The notes beneath the pieces are model-generated. The model was given only the letters and a program-made list of their open reading frames with translations. It did no database searches and had not been told where the DNA came from. Shown here in pieces: positions 27,622 to 47,308 of a stretch of DNA of 64,000 bases (position 1 is the stretch's first letter; each line of letters begins with the position of its first letter). The position numbers and the translations under genes were made by a program. Source of the DNA: Deinococcus aerolatus (lineage in GTDB: Bacteria > Deinococcota > Deinococci > Deinococcales > Deinococcaceae); contig NZ_BMOL01000008.1 in assembly GCF_014647055.1 (NCBI RefSeq), positions 62,001 through 126,000 on the forward strand. The letters run 5' to 3'.

Positions 27622-28407
27622 ATGAGCGTGCAAATTGACCTGAAAGACAAGACGGCCCTAGTGATGGGCGTGGCGAACGGGCGCAGCCTGGGCTGGGCGA
27701 TTGCCGAGCAACTGCTGGCGGCAGACTGCCGGGTGGGCTTTTCCTACCAGGGTGAGCGCCTCAAAGGAGAGCTGGACAAGCTGCTGGCGGGCCGCGAGGG
27801 CGTGTGGACCCAGCAGGCCGACGCCACCTCCGAGGAAGACCTGAGCGCCCTGTTTGCCCGTGTCAAGGAGGAATTCGGCGGGCTGGACTACCTGGTCCAC
27901 GCCATTGCCTACGCGCCGCGCGCCGCGATGGAGGGCCGCTTTCTGGACACCACGCCGGAAGACTGGAACACCTCGTTGCAGGTCAGCGCGTACTCGCTGG
28001 TGGCGATCTGCCGTCACGCCGAGCCGCTGCTGCGGGAGGGCAGCAGCGTGGTCAGCCTGACCTACCACGCCTCGCAGCAGGTGGTGCCCAAGTACAACGT
28101 GATGGGCGTGGCCAAGGCGGCGCTGGAAGCCGCCACCCGTTACCTGGCCGCCGACTTCGGCTCCCGCGAGATCCGCATCAACACCATCAGCGCCGGACCG
28201 ATGCGGACCATCGCCGCCCGTAGCATCCCCGGATTCGGCGGGCTGTACGACAAGGGCGCGCGCAACGCCGCCTTCGGGCGCAACGCCACCTCGCAGGAGG
28301 TGGGCAAGCTGGCCCTGTTCCTGCTCTCGGACCTGGGCAGCGGCGTGACCGGACAGACGATGTACGTGGACGCGGGCCTGAGCATCATGACGGTCAAGGA
28401 AGACTGA
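27622..28407 (+). CDS. fabI: Enoyl-[acyl-carrier-protein] reductase (FabI)
   Basis: A 261-residue short-chain-dehydrogenase-fold enzyme that makes the last reduction of each fatty-acid elongation round (EC 1.3.1.9). The FabI-type cofactor loop is [17 protein letters not shown] (about residues 16-32). The catalytic Tyr/Lys pair has the FabI spacing YNVMGVAK (six residues between), and [20 protein letters not shown] is the usual substrate-lid region. The tail [15 protein letters not shown] is also typical. Length is normal. It is divergent from pgeF and appears to be transcribed alone. Confidence 0.96.
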   Translation: MSVQIDLKDKTALVMGVANGRSLGWAIAEQLLAADCRVGFSYQGERLKGELDKLLAGREGVWTQQADATSEEDLSALFARVKEEFGGLDYLVHAIAYAPRAAMEGRFLDTTPEDWNTSLQVSAYSLVAICRHAEPLLREGSSVVSLTYHASQQVVPKYNVMGVAKAALEAATRYLAADFGSREIRINTISAGPMRTIAARSIPGFGGLYDKGARNAAFGRNATSQEVGKLALFLLSDLGSGVTGQTMYVDAGLSIMTVKED

Positions 28408-28477
28408 GCCGGCTGGGCAGGTGTGGACGGTGGGTTGCCCTGGCCGTTCGGTCACCGTAGGGGCACGGCCCAGGGCG

Positions 28478-28483
28478 TACTCT
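28478..28483 (+). promoter_or_regulatory. -10 box TACTCT of guaB (leaderless)
   Basis: TACTCT ends six bases before the ATG at 28490; no ribosome-binding site lies between. Confidence 0.5.
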
Positions 28484-28489
28484 TAACCC

Positions 28490-30007
<1,518 letters not shown>

Positions 30008-30063
30008 ATCCATGTTTCCGGCAGGGCTTGGCCTGATGCCTGAATAGGCCGGTGCTGGAAAGC

Positions 30064-30087
30064 AAAAACCCCACACAGCGGTGGGGT
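30064..30087 (-). terminator. Terminator between guaB and the EF-hand gene
   Basis: ACCCCAC (30068-30074) pairs with GTGGGGT (30081-30087). On the minus strand TTTTT follows the stem, so it best fits the EF-hand gene; it may also stop guaB. Confidence 0.7.
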
Positions 30088-30113
30088 GTTCAACCTTTGG
30101 GGGTGGGGTTGGC

Positions 30114-30545
30114 CTAGCGGCCGCGCAGCAGCTTGCTGCCGATCATGCCGGCCAGACCCACGAGGCCGGCCTTGACCAGCGGGCTGCTGAGCATGCCGCC
30201 CTCGCTGAAGGCCGATTCCAGCGGGCTCTTGCCGTCCTCCTGCCGGGGGGCCTGCGCGGTGCGGGCGTAGGCGTCGGCCAGATCGCCTGGATCGTCGTGG
30301 TTGACGCGCTGCACTGGGTTGGCCGGACTCTTCACGATGGCGTCGCCCATCTGTTGACGCTGCTCGGGCGACATGCCGCCGATGTAGTCCTTCAGGATTT
30401 CCTGGCGTTCCTCGGGCGAGGCATTGGCCATGTAGTCCTGAATGTAGGCGGCGGCCTCCTGCGGGCTGACCACGCCGTCACCGTCAGTGTCACGGGGATC
30501 GATTTTTGCCATCTGCTCGTGCCGATCTCTCTGGTTAAAAAACAT
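30114..30545 (-). CDS. EF-hand motif protein, small, with C-terminal glycine-zipper helix
   Basis: A 143-residue protein I do not recognise by name. Residues 19-30, [12 protein letters not shown], are a textbook EF-hand calcium loop (Asp at 1, 3 and 5, Gly at 6, Glu at 12). The next part is helical and charged ([24 protein letters not shown]). The C-terminus, [21 protein letters not shown], is a short amphipathic or membrane-associated helix. There is no signal peptide. The ATG has GGGAGG upstream. Calcium binding is inferred from the loop alone, and a single EF-hand often needs a partner. Confidence 0.8.
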   Translation of the reverse strand: MFFNQRDRHEQMAKIDPRDTDGDGVVSPQEAAAYIQDYMANASPEERQEILKDYIGGMSPEQRQQMGDAIVKSPANPVQRVNHDDPGDLADAYARTAQAPRQEDGKSPLESAFSEGGMLSSPLVKAGLVGLAGMIGSKLLRGR

Positions 30546-30695
30546 GGTGGGCCTCCCGAAGTGGAGTTAGATTTTGTAACGCTTCCCACGCTAGGCGTGC
30601 CGGATTGGGTTGGCGTGAGGGGGGCGTTCAGGTTCACTTATCTCCTGTGCCATCAATCGGCAACGAACAGGACATTTCTGGGTGGGGAACGGCGA

Positions 30696-30701
30696 TACAG
30701 T
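30696..30701 (+). promoter_or_regulatory. -10 box TACAGT of the DR2241-type gene (leaderless)
   Basis: TACAGT ends nine bases before the ATG at 30711; no ribosome-binding site lies between. Confidence 0.4.
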
Positions 30702-30710
30702 GCGGCCCAT

Positions 30711-32123
<1,413 letters not shown>

Positions 32124-32171
32124 GTGGCCCCCGGCCCACCCGCCTCCCGGCCAACGTCCGATTCCCCTGAA

Positions 32172-32204
32172 CATCCCCGGTGTGGTGCGCTGCCGGGGGT
32201 GTTA
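32172..32204 (+). terminator. Probable terminator of the DR2241-type gene
   Basis: CATCCCCGG (32172-32180) pairs with CCGGGGGTG (32193-32201) with one G-T pair and a twelve-base loop, then TTA. The weak T-run lowers confidence. The rest of 32124-32403 holds no gene; a possible -10 box TACTGT at 32356-32361 precedes purC. Confidence 0.5.
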
Positions 32205-32403
32205 CCCTGAACTCCGGCCTCCAGGCTCTGGCGGCACATCACCTCTACCCGCGTCCTGTGAGACGCCCCGGCTGCCACAGCCGTTCAGTCCGTCCTGTGA
32301 GGCGGAGATGGAGCAAAGACATGTCAAGTGCCGCGACTTCCGAGCGTCGCCCCGATACTGTGCGGGGGACGCCAGTTCTACGTTTCTTCTTCCAGGAGCG
32401 CCG

Positions 32404-33123
32404 ATGACCACAGGTGAGCTGAAGTACGAGGGTAAGGCCAAGCGCGTGTACGCCTCTTCCAACCCCGCCGAGTACATCGTGCAGTACAAGGACGAGGCCA
32501 CCGCCTTCAACGCCCAGAAACGTGGGGAGTGGGCGGGCAAGGGGGCCACCAACAACGCCATCACGGCCCACCTGTACCCCCTGCTGGAGGCGGCGGGCAT
32601 CCCCACCCATTTCGTGGAGCAACTTTCCGACACCGAACAGCGCGTGCGGGCCGTGACCATCATTCCGGTGGAAGTGATTGTGCGCAACGTCGCGGCGGGC
32701 AGTTTTGCCAAGAAGCTGGGGCTGGAGGAAGGCACGGCCCTGGCGCGGCCCGTGGTCGAGTACTGCTACAAATCCGACGCTCTGGGCGACCCACTGATCA
32801 ACACCGACACGGCCATCGCCCTGAACTGGGCCACCGAACCTGAGCTGACGCGTGTGCGCGAGCTGGCGCTGCGGGTGCGTGACTTCTTGACTCCGTTTTT
32901 TCTGGAACGCGGCGTGCGCCTGATCGACTTCAAGCTGGAATTCGGCAGGCTGCCGGACGGTACGGTGATTCTGGCCGACGAGATCAGCCCCGACACCTGC
33001 CGCTTCTGGGATGCCCAGAGCGGCGAGAAGATGGACAAGGACCGTTTCCGGCGCGATCTGGGCGGCGTTGAGGACGCGTATGCGGAAATGCTGCGGCGCG
33101 TGACGGCGCCCGCCGAAGGCTAG
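32404..33123 (+). CDS. purC: Phosphoribosylaminoimidazole-succinocarboxamide synthase
   Basis: A 239-residue ligase that joins CAIR and aspartate to form SAICAR in IMP synthesis (EC 6.3.2.6). The opening [15 protein letters not shown] (about residues 7-21) is the ATP-binding start, [20 protein letters not shown] (about 93-112) is the SAICAR synthetase signature, and LIDFKLEFG and [14 protein letters not shown] complete the active site. Length is normal. GGAG lies before the ATG at 32404. It is the first gene of the purine cluster, 55 bases before purS. Confidence 0.96.
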   Translation: MTTGELKYEGKAKRVYASSNPAEYIVQYKDEATAFNAQKRGEWAGKGATNNAITAHLYPLLEAAGIPTHFVEQLSDTEQRVRAVTIIPVEVIVRNVAAGSFAKKLGLEEGTALARPVVEYCYKSDALGDPLINTDTAIALNWATEPELTRVRELALRVRDFLTPFFLERGVRLIDFKLEFGRLPDGTVILADEISPDTCRFWDAQSGEKMDKDRFRRDLGGVEDAYAEMLRRVTAPAEG

Positions 33124-33178
33124 AACGCCGCCCGCCCGGTCTGCCCCACCCCCCCACCGCCGCCCCCGGAGGAACCCC

Positions 33179-33445
33179 ATGTCCCATTACCATGCCCGCG
33201 TTTACGTCACCCTCAAGCCCAGCATTCTTGATCCGCAGGGGCGCACCGTGGAACGCGCCCTGTCGCATCTGGAACACGCCAATGTCAGCGGCGTGCGCGT
33301 GGGCAAACTGATCGAGCTGCGCCTGAGCGGTGAGCGTGCCGAGGTCGAAGCCCAGCTGCGCGACATCACCCAGAACGTCCTGAGCAACCCCGTGATGGAA
33401 GACGCCCGCTGGGAAGTGGAAGAAGTGGCGCTGGAGCCAGCGTGA
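33179..33445 (+). CDS. purS: Phosphoribosylformylglycinamidine synthase subunit PurS
   Basis: An 88-residue protein that bridges PurL and PurQ in the FGAM synthase complex (EC 6.3.5.3). The family pattern is clear: HARVYVTLKPSILDPQGRTVERAL at the start and VGKLIELRL in the middle, with a ferredoxin-like fold. A strong GGAGGAA precedes the ATG. The stop overlaps the GTG of the cupin gene by 4 bases, so translation is coupled. Confidence 0.94.
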   Translation: MSHYHARVYVTLKPSILDPQGRTVERALSHLEHANVSGVRVGKLIELRLSGERAEVEAQLRDITQNVLSNPVMEDARWEVEEVALEPA

Positions 33446-33813
33446 GCCTGCCGCAGACGGTGAACCTGCCCGAAAAGTTCGGCCAGTTCACGGAGCGCTG
33501 GCAGCCCAAAATCGTCGCTGAACTCAACGGCCAGCACGTCAAGATCGCCCGCATCGCTGGAGAGTTCGAGTGGCACGCGCACGAGCAGGAGGACGAGCTG
33601 TTCATGGTGGTGCGCGGAGTGCTGCGCCTGAAGTTCCGGGACAGCGAGGCGGTGGTCAACGAGGGCGAGCTGATCGTGGTGCCGCGTGGCGTGGAACACC
33701 TGCCTGTCGCCGAGACCGAGGAAACGTGGATCATGATGTTCGAGCCTGCCTCCACCGTGAACACCGGAACGGCAGGTGGCGAACGCACCGTGACGGAGTT
33801 GCAAAGACTATGA
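33442..33813 (+). CDS. Cupin-domain protein inside the purine operon
   Basis: A 123-residue single-domain cupin. Motif 1 is [20 protein letters not shown] (about residues 40-59; HxHxxxDE-type metal ligands) and motif 2 is [13 protein letters not shown] (about 79-91; His ligand). The ligand is unknown. Both ends overlap neighbours by 4 bases: GTGA with purS and ATGA with purQ, so it is translated together with two subunits of FGAM synthase. A role in purine synthesis or its regulation is inference from this position. Other members occur in isolated settings. Confidence 0.85.
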   Translation: MSLPQTVNLPEKFGQFTERWQPKIVAELNGQHVKIARIAGEFEWHAHEQEDELFMVVRGVLRLKFRDSEAVVNEGELIVVPRGVEHLPVAETEETWIMMFEPASTVNTGTAGGERTVTELQRL

Positions 33814-34475
33814 AAACGGCAGTCATTCAATTCCCCGGCTCCAACTGCGACGCCGACGCCCTGCACGCCGCCCGCCTGACCCTGGACCCGGACGCGCAGT
33901 TCGTGTGGCACACTGAGGCGGGGCTGCCGGACGGCACCGAACTGGTCTTCGTGCCCGGCGGCTTTTCCTACGGCGATCACCTGCGCAGCGGCGCGATTGC
34001 CGCCCGCAGCCCGATCATGGCGGCGGTGAAAGCGCACGCCGAACGCGGCGGCTTTGTGCTGGGCGTGTGCAACGGCTTTCAGGTGCTGACCGAGGCGGGC
34101 CTGCTGCCCGGTGCGCTGGGCCGCAACCGTGACCTGCACTTTTCCTGCCAGCCGGTGCATCTGCGCGTTAACAACGCGACGGCGTTTACCTCGGCCTACC
34201 GCCAGGGCCAGACCATCGAAATCCCCATCGCGCACGGCGAGGGCAACTACTACGCGGATGCCGAGACCGTGGCACGGCTGGAGGGCGAGGGCCGCGTGGT
34301 GTTCCGTTACCTCGACAACCCCAACGGCAGCCTCAACGACATCGCTGGCATCGTGAACGAACGCGGCAACGTGCTGGGCATGATGCCCCACCCCGAACGG
34401 GCTGTAGAGGCCCTGCTGGGCGGCGAGGACGGGCGCGGCGTCTTTCAGAGCCTGCAAGGAGCACTGGTCAAATGA
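33810..34475 (+). CDS. purQ: Phosphoribosylformylglycinamidine synthase glutaminase subunit PurQ
   Basis: A 221-residue class I glutamine amidotransferase that supplies ammonia to PurL (EC 6.3.5.3). The N-terminus [15 protein letters not shown] is characteristic. The nucleophilic Cys is in [20 protein letters not shown] (about residue 85), and the His/Glu pair is in [10 protein letters not shown] (about residues 195-197). The ATG overlaps the cupin stop by 4 bases; the frame stays open upstream but the family N-terminus fixes the start. The stop overlaps the DinB gene by 4 bases. Confidence 0.96.
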   Translation: MKTAVIQFPGSNCDADALHAARLTLDPDAQFVWHTEAGLPDGTELVFVPGGFSYGDHLRSGAIAARSPIMAAVKAHAERGGFVLGVCNGFQVLTEAGLLPGALGRNRDLHFSCQPVHLRVNNATAFTSAYRQGQTIEIPIAHGEGNYYADAETVARLEGEGRVVFRYLDNPNGSLNDIAGIVNERGNVLGMMPHPERAVEALLGGEDGRGVFQSLQGALVK

Positions 34476-34942
34476 TGGGTCTTCAGGAATTTCTGGCCGA
34501 CAACTACCGCACCGAACTGACTGCCTTTCGCGCGGTGCTGAACGGCATCCCGGACGAAGCGTTCGGCATTGATCGCCTGGGCCACAGTCCCGCGTGGCAC
34601 GCGCTGCACATCGCCGACTGGCTGCGCCTGACCGTGCTGGGTGACCGGACGGCCAACTACCACTACCTGGGCTGGGAGGACAAGGACTGGGCGCAGGCCA
34701 TGAGAACGGACGCCGCCCCCGTGCAGCAGGACGCCTCTAAAGCGGACATCCTGGCGCGGCTGGATACGGTGGGCGAGCAGGCGGTGGCTTACCTGCAAAA
34801 CGCCAGCGACGCCGATATGGAGGGCATGACCTTTTCCCCCAGCGCACCGACCGGCGAACGTCCGCGTCTGGCTGCCGTGGGGCTGCACCTGCGGCACATT
34901 GCCTACCACCGGGGCCAAGTGGTGATAGGGCAGAAGGACTGA
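34472..34942 (+). CDS. DinB-superfamily protein inside the purine operon
   Basis: A 156-residue four-helix-bundle protein of the DinB superfamily. The metal-ligand regions are [15 protein letters not shown] (about residues 39-53) and [17 protein letters not shown] (about 139-155), which has the HxxHHxGQ-like signature. The activity is unknown. Its start overlaps purQ's stop by 4 bases, and purL begins 61 bases later on the same strand, so it is co-transcribed with IMP synthesis genes. A functional link to purines is inference from position. Confidence 0.82.
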   Translation: MMGLQEFLADNYRTELTAFRAVLNGIPDEAFGIDRLGHSPAWHALHIADWLRLTVLGDRTANYHYLGWEDKDWAQAMRTDAAPVQQDASKADILARLDTVGEQAVAYLQNASDADMEGMTFSPSAPTGERPRLAAVGLHLRHIAYHRGQVVIGQKD

Positions 34943-35003
34943 AGTGCCGTTCTGCTGCCCGACGCTGTTCTCTCGCCCCGCGCTCCCGCTGTAAGGACTC
35001 TCC

Positions 35004-38704
<3,701 letters not shown>

Positions 38705-38739
38705 GGCCACCCGCAGCAGCTGCACGTTTGGACGTTGAC

Positions 38740-38761
38740 GGCCCCCCGAGCGGGGCCTTTG
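38740..38761 (+). terminator. Terminator of the purine operon
   Basis: GGCCCC (38740-38745) pairs with GGGGCC (38752-38757) across a six-base loop, followed by TTTG. Confidence 0.6.
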
Positions 38762-38798
38762 ACATTCCGCCCACCCGATATGGCAAGCTGTGCCTCAC

Positions 38799-39704
38799 AT
38801 GGAACTGCGTCACCTGCGCCATTTTGTCGCGCTGGCCGAGGAGGAACACTTCGGGCGGGCTGCCGAGCGCGTGTTCGTGGTGCAGCAGGCCCTGAGCAAC
38901 AGCGTCCGCAACCTGGAAGAGGAGGTGGGCGTGCCGCTGGTGCTGCGGACCACCCGCCGCGTGCAGCTGACCCCCGCCGGGCAGGAGTTCCTGGTGGGCG
39001 CCCGCGAGACGCTGGCGCTGGCCGGCCAGACCGTGGACCGCGCCCGCCGCGCCGCGCGGGGCGAGGTGGGCCGCCTGACCGTGGGCTTCGTGAGCGGGCT
39101 GGCCTTCGGCGGCCTGCCGGAAATCGTGCGGCGGTTCCGTGAGTTGTACCCCAATGTCAGCGTCGATCTGCGCGAGCTGACCGCCCACGAGCAGGAGGCC
39201 GGGCTGCGCGGCGGCGTGCTGGACGTGGGCCTGATGCTGCTGCCGGTGCGCGCCGCCAGCCTGGATTCCCGGGCGCTGTGGCGCCAGCCGCTGGTGGCGG
39301 CCCTGCCCGCCGGACACCCGCTGGCCCGCAAGCGGAAGCTCAAGATCTCCGACCTGGCCCCCGAACCCTTCGTGTTCTTTCCGCGCCAGTTGCGCGCCAC
39401 CTATTTCGATCAGGTGATGCGCTGGTGCGCCGGGGCCGACTTCACCCCCAACGTCGTGCAGGAGGCCATCGAGGTTCCCACGCTGCTGTCGCTGGTGGCG
39501 GCGGGCGTGGGCGTGTTTCTGCCCATCGAATTCTTCAACCGCCTGTCGCTGCCCGGCGTGGTCTACCGCCCCATGGAGGACGCCCCGCTGGTCGACATTG
39601 TGGCCGTATGGCGGCGCGACGAGGGTGGAAATCCGGTGGTCCGCGCCTTTCTGGGCGTGGCCGAGGAGATGCTGGCGGCAGATAAGGGCCAGCCAGCCGA
39701 ATAG
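38799..39704 (+). CDS. LysR-family transcriptional regulator with a single cysteine
   Basis: A 301-residue DNA-binding regulator. The winged helix-turn-helix is residues 1-60 ([40 protein letters not shown]). The rest is the two-lobed effector domain, with [15 protein letters not shown] starting lobe one. The only Cys in the protein is residue 210, in [14 protein letters not shown]. From memory, the D. radiodurans OxyR (DR0615) also has a single key Cys at 210, so this could be its orthologue; the effector may equally be a small aromatic acid as in the BenM group. It lies between the purine terminator and uvrB. Confidence 0.88.
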   Translation: MELRHLRHFVALAEEEHFGRAAERVFVVQQALSNSVRNLEEEVGVPLVLRTTRRVQLTPAGQEFLVGARETLALAGQTVDRARRAARGEVGRLTVGFVSGLAFGGLPEIVRRFRELYPNVSVDLRELTAHEQEAGLRGGVLDVGLMLLPVRAASLDSRALWRQPLVAALPAGHPLARKRKLKISDLAPEPFVFFPRQLRATYFDQVMRWCAGADFTPNVVQEAIEVPTLLSLVAAGVGVFLPIEFFNRLSLPGVVYRPMEDAPLVDIVAVWRRDEGGNPVVRAFLGVAEEMLAADKGQPAE

Positions 39705-39830
39705 CTCCATTTCAAGTGATGCAGCGCGCCCTGATCGTCAGTCGTCCGGGACCACGCCGACAGCCCCGTGGCCGGGAGACGAACACACATCTGCCCGTCT
39801 CTCAAATCCGCCATCTGGCCTACCATTCTC

Positions 39831-39847
39831 TTATGTCAGGGGCGTAA
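39831..39847 (+). promoter_or_regulatory. Radiation/desiccation response motif (RDRM-like) operator of uvrB
   Basis: TTATGTCAGGGGCGTAA is a 17-base near-palindrome. Halves TTATGTC and TTACGCC (reverse of GGCGTAA) agree at 5 of 7. By eye it matches the remembered Deinococcus consensus TTATGTCATTGACATAA at 13 of 17 bases. It overlaps the probable uvrB -10 box, as expected for repression by DdrO, which is relieved by PprI/IrrE after DNA damage. Confidence 0.75.
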
Positions 39848-39850
39848 ACT
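39845..39850 (+). promoter_or_regulatory. Probable -10 box TAAACT of uvrB
   Basis: TAAACT fits TANNNT and overlaps the last three bases of the RDRM-like operator. It leaves a leader of about 55 bases before the uvrB ATG with its GGAGG site. Confidence 0.45.
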
Positions 39851-39910
39851 GTGGGAAACGCTTCGGCGCCTGCCGCTCTGCCCGTGTCCCTTTTTCTGGA
39901 GGTTTCCCCG

Positions 39911-41920
<2,010 letters not shown>

Positions 41921-41926
<6 letters not shown>

Positions 41927-41943
41927 GGTTGCCCTACCGCTTT
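41921..41943 (+). terminator. Terminator overlapping the uvrB stop codon
   Basis: CGGTAGGG (41921-41928) and CCCTACCG (41932-41939) pair perfectly across loop TTG; the stop TAG (41924-41926) is inside the stem. CTTTCC follows. It also sits before the stop of the convergent EamA gene. Confidence 0.6.
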
Positions 41944-41949
41944 CCTGGG

Positions 41950-42873
41950 TTACCCGGCCCGCCCCCGCGTAACTGCTCCCCACATCCCCGGCGCCGCACT
42001 CGCCAGCAGCACGCCGCCCACGCAGCCCAGCAGGCCGGTCAAGGCCAGGGGGGTGAGGCGTTCGCCGTACAGAACGTAGGCCTGGAGCACCACCAGCGGC
42101 GGCACCAGATAGAACAGGCTGCTCACGCGGGCGGCGGGCATCCGGCGAATCAGCGTGAGCAGCAGTAGCACCGCGCCCACCGACAGCGCCAGCGTCAGCC
42201 ACACTAGCGACACGATGAACTCCGTGTTCCAGTGGATGTAGGCCCCGCCGTGCAGGGCGGTCAGCACCAGCATGGCCGCCGCGCTGGCCGCGTACTGCCC
42301 TGCCGTGCCGCCCAGCAGCGGAATATCCGCCCCCGAACGCCGCTGGTACAGCGTGCCCAGCGTCGTGGCCAGCAGCGCGAACACGGCGGCCAGCAGCGCG
42401 GGAGCCGCGTAGGCGCCGCTGCCAGCCTCGCGGCCCAGCACCACCAGCACCACGCCCACGAAGCCCAGGCCCAGGCCCGCCCACTGCCGCGTGCTGACCG
42501 CCTCTCCCAGCAGCGGCCCCGACAGCAGCCCCGTCAGCAGGGGTTGCAGACCCACGATCACCGACATCACCCCGGCAGGCAGGTCCTGCGCGATGCCGTA
42601 GGCAACGGCCCCCAGGTAGCCGGCGTGCAGCAGCAGCCCGCTCACCGCCGCCTGGGTCCACTGCGCCCGGCCACGCGGCCACGGCGCCCGCAGCGCCAGC
42701 GTCAGCCCGGCCATCAGCAGCGCCGCCAGCACAAAGCGCACGCTCAGAAAGGCAAAGGGGTCAGCGTTCAGGGCCGCGCCCTTGATGCCTACAAACCCCG
42801 TGCTCCACAGCAGGACGAACAGCAGCGGGGCCAGCGTGGTGGCCGCCGGGCCGGACGGGCGGGAGAGAGACAC
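41950..42873 (-). CDS. EamA/DMT family transporter
   Basis: A 307-residue permease with ten predicted helices and two EamA repeats. The start of the first helix is [21 protein letters not shown], typical of the family, and [23 protein letters not shown] matches the end of the second repeat. I chose the GTG at 42873 because a leaderless-type -10 box lies just before it; a longer reading from 42969 adds a Gly/Arg-rich stretch unlike a transporter. The substrate is unknown. It converges on uvrB. Confidence 0.88.
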   Translation of the reverse strand: MSLSRPSGPAATTLAPLLFVLLWSTGFVGIKGAALNADPFAFLSVRFVLAALLMAGLTLALRAPWPRGRAQWTQAAVSGLLLHAGYLGAVAYGIAQDLPAGVMSVIVGLQPLLTGLLSGPLLGEAVSTRQWAGLGLGFVGVVLVVLGREAGSGAYAAPALLAAVFALLATTLGTLYQRRSGADIPLLGGTAGQYAASAAAMLVLTALHGGAYIHWNTEFIVSLVWLTLALSVGAVLLLLTLIRRMPAARVSSLFYLVPPLVVLQAYVLYGERLTPLALTGLLGCVGGVLLASAAPGMWGAVTRGRAG

Positions 42874-42878
42874 ACCAG

Positions 42879-42884
42879 AGCCTA
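42879..42884 (-). promoter_or_regulatory. -10 box TAGGCT of the EamA gene (leaderless)
   Basis: Read on the minus strand, TAGGCT ends five bases before the GTG at 42873. Confidence 0.45.
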
Positions 42885-42970
42885 GAGCATCTGTCTGAAG
42901 GCCAGGGCCGGCAACACCCCCCGGAGGCCGTCCGGCCCGTCTGTGCTGGGGACCACCTGCACCCGACAAG

Positions 42971-43002
42971 GAAAAAGGCAGGACCGGATCGCTCCCGGCC
43001 CT
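42971..43002 (-). terminator. Terminator of sucA
   Basis: On the minus strand AGGGCCGG pairs with CCGGTCCT with one G-T pair (plus coordinates 42995-43002 and 42980-42987) across a seven-base loop. GCCTTTTTC follows. Confidence 0.75.
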
Positions 43003-43033
43003 ACCTGTCCATCCTGCTTAACCCTCACGGGCC

Positions 43034-45883
<2,850 letters not shown>

Positions 45884-45892
45884 AACATGCCC

Positions 45893-45898
45893 AGCATA
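45893..45898 (-). promoter_or_regulatory. -10 box TATGCT of sucA (leaderless)
   Basis: Read on the minus strand, TATGCT ends nine bases before the ATG at 45883; no ribosome-binding site lies between. Confidence 0.4.
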
Positions 45899-45985
45899 CC
45901 CTTATGCCGCCGCCTAAAGGTGGCCTGAAGAGCCCCGGTCAGGGAAGGCTGGGCGGGGTTCCCCTCCGGGTGACAGGCCAGCCCG

Positions 45986-45991
45986 TAAGAT
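45986..45991 (+). promoter_or_regulatory. -10 box TAAGAT (leaderless)
   Basis: TAAGAT ends six bases before the ATG at 45998 of a small membrane-protein gene. Confidence 0.5.
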
Positions 45992-45997
45992 GAAGCC

Positions 45998-46237
45998 ATG
46001 AAAATCGTTTCTCGCATCGTGGTGGCGGTGGGCCTCGTGGTCTTCGTGGTGTCGCTGCTGCTGCTGGGTAAGGATGTCATCGACATCAACCAGCTGCACG
46101 CCGTTGCCAACGCCAACCGCTCTACCAGCTTTCCCAGCCCGCTGAACAACGTGCTGATCACCTACGCGCTGGCCGTGCTGGGTGGCCTGCTGCTGGGGCT
46201 GGGCATCACGCTGCCGCGCCGCCGGGCGCAGCGCTAA
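45998..46237 (+). CDS. Small two-helix membrane protein, unknown
   Basis: A 79-residue protein I do not recognise. Two hydrophobic helices are clear, IVVAVGLVVFVVSLLLLG (about residues 7-24) and LITYALAVLGGLLLGLGITL (about 53-72). They flank a polar loop with DVIDINQLHAVANANRST. A basic tail RRRAQR is probably cytoplasmic. The membrane pattern and the leaderless promoter support a real gene. It is divergent from sucA and convergent with the hydrolase gene. Confidence 0.7.
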   Translation: MKIVSRIVVAVGLVVFVVSLLLLGKDVIDINQLHAVANANRSTSFPSPLNNVLITYALAVLGGLLLGLGITLPRRRAQR

Positions 46238-46286
46238 GGCCGGCGCCGGATTCACGCCTGAGCGTCCCGCCGCGCCGCCGATCAGC

Positions 46287-46856
46287 TCAGTTCCGCTTCA
46301 GAAACTCCAGCACCCGCCGCATCAGCAATGAGGTGGCGGCCTCGTCGTAACTGGACAGGCTGCGGTCTGTAAAGAGGTGCTGGTCACCACGGTAGAGGAA
46401 CAGCTCGCCCAGCGGCGCGTCCTTGACCAGGGCCTGGGCCGCCCCGGCGTCTTCCTCGAAGAAGGGATCGTGGTCCATCGCGTGAACCTGGACCGGCACG
46501 GCGGACGGCCACGACGCGCCGAACTCCGAGACGGGCAGGCAGCCGTGAAACAGCAGCGCTCCCCTGGCCCCGGGCCGGGTCTGCGCGAGCTGCTGCGCCG
46601 GCGAAACCCCCAGGGAGAACCCGGCGTACACGAGCGCAGTGGAGAGGTTCCGGGCCGCGTCCACACCGCTCTGCGCGATGTTGCCGAAGCCGAGCTGCCT
46701 GGCATAGGCGATTCCATCGTCCAGGGTGTCGAAGGTCTTGCCGTGATAAAGATCGGGGGTGTGAACTGTGTGGCCCGCCTCCCGCAAGGCGTCCGCAAAG
46801 GCAACGACGCCGGAAGTCAGGCCCTGGGCGTGGTGAAACAGCAGCAGTTCGCTCAT
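46287..46856 (-). CDS. Dienelactone hydrolase family protein
   Basis: A 189-residue alpha/beta hydrolase of the dienelactone hydrolase type. The opening LLLFHHAQGLTSGVVAFADAL (residues 4-24) is the oxyanion-hole region, and VYAGFSLGVSPAQQLA (about 75-90) is the nucleophile elbow. The nucleophile position is Ser in GFSLG, where classic dienelactone hydrolases have Cys. Asp/His candidates are in MDHDPFF and GDQHLFTD. The substrate is unknown. ATG 46856 fits a leaderless -10 box; an upstream in-frame start at 46916 overlaps that box. Confidence 0.85.
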   Translation of the reverse strand: MSELLLFHHAQGLTSGVVAFADALREAGHTVHTPDLYHGKTFDTLDDGIAYARQLGFGNIAQSGVDAARNLSTALVYAGFSLGVSPAQQLAQTRPGARGALLFHGCLPVSEFGASWPSAVPVQVHAMDHDPFFEEDAGAAQALVKDAPLGELFLYRGDQHLFTDRSLSSYDEAATSLLMRRVLEFLKRN

Positions 46857-46863
46857 GCCCCAG

Positions 46864-46869
46864 AGCGTA
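46864..46869 (-). promoter_or_regulatory. -10 box TACGCT of the hydrolase gene (leaderless)
   Basis: Read on the minus strand, TACGCT ends seven bases before the ATG at 46856. Confidence 0.45.
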
Positions 46870-46945
46870 ATCCCGATACAGGACAGAGGCTGGCGTATTT
46901 CAGCTGTGGCCCTCAACGTGCAGGCTCAGGGGGTGAGGCAACCCG

Positions 46946-47236
46946 CTATCCCAGCGCGTCCACCAGTTCTGCCTTGCTCATCCTGCTGCGTCCCTTGATG
47001 TCCCTCTCCCTGGCGCGGTTGTACAGCTCGTCGCGGGTCAGGTCAGATAGGGCAGTGTTGGGATTGCCGGTGCCCTGGGTGCGTCTGTTGGGGCTGCGGC
47101 CTTCCTCGCGGCGCTGCTTGTTGACGGTGCGGCCCGCGATTTCCTCGGCACGGTCCTCGCTCTCGCCCCGCTTCAGCTCGCTGTCCCTGACGTGCTGGTA
47201 CTGGCGCTCATCCTTTTTACTCCAGGCCTCTGGCAT
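46946..47236 (-). CDS. Small Rho-N/SAP-like domain protein (often annotated plasmid stabilization protein)
   Basis: A 96-residue, highly charged, probably nucleic-acid-binding protein. The first half, starting PEAWSKKDERQYQHVRDSEL and continuing DRAEEIAGRTVNKQRREEGR, is the conserved core of a widespread small family whose usual label, plasmid stabilization protein, is not well founded. The C-terminus, LSDLTRDELYNRARERDIKG then SRMSKAELVDAL, is a Rho N-terminal/SAP-like helix-extended-helix. The ATG has AGGAGG nine bases upstream. The function is unknown. Confidence 0.8.
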   Translation of the reverse strand: MPEAWSKKDERQYQHVRDSELKRGESEDRAEEIAGRTVNKQRREEGRSPNRRTQGTGNPNTALSDLTRDELYNRARERDIKGRSRMSKAELVDALG

Positions 47237-47308
47237 GGGCGGTCCTCCTGTGTCTGCACGGTAAGAGCCCCGCCCAGGCCACAGATGAGACCTGCCGTCA
47301 CGCCCGCT

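Noticed and set aside
32124..32403. Purine riboswitch before purC
   Set aside because: I looked for the three-way-junction core of guanine/adenine riboswitches and did not find it; only a terminator hairpin and a possible -10 box are visible.
39851..39910. GTG start adding 20 residues to UvrB
   Set aside because: It abuts the -10 box, and the family N-terminus and GGAGG both point to ATG 39911.
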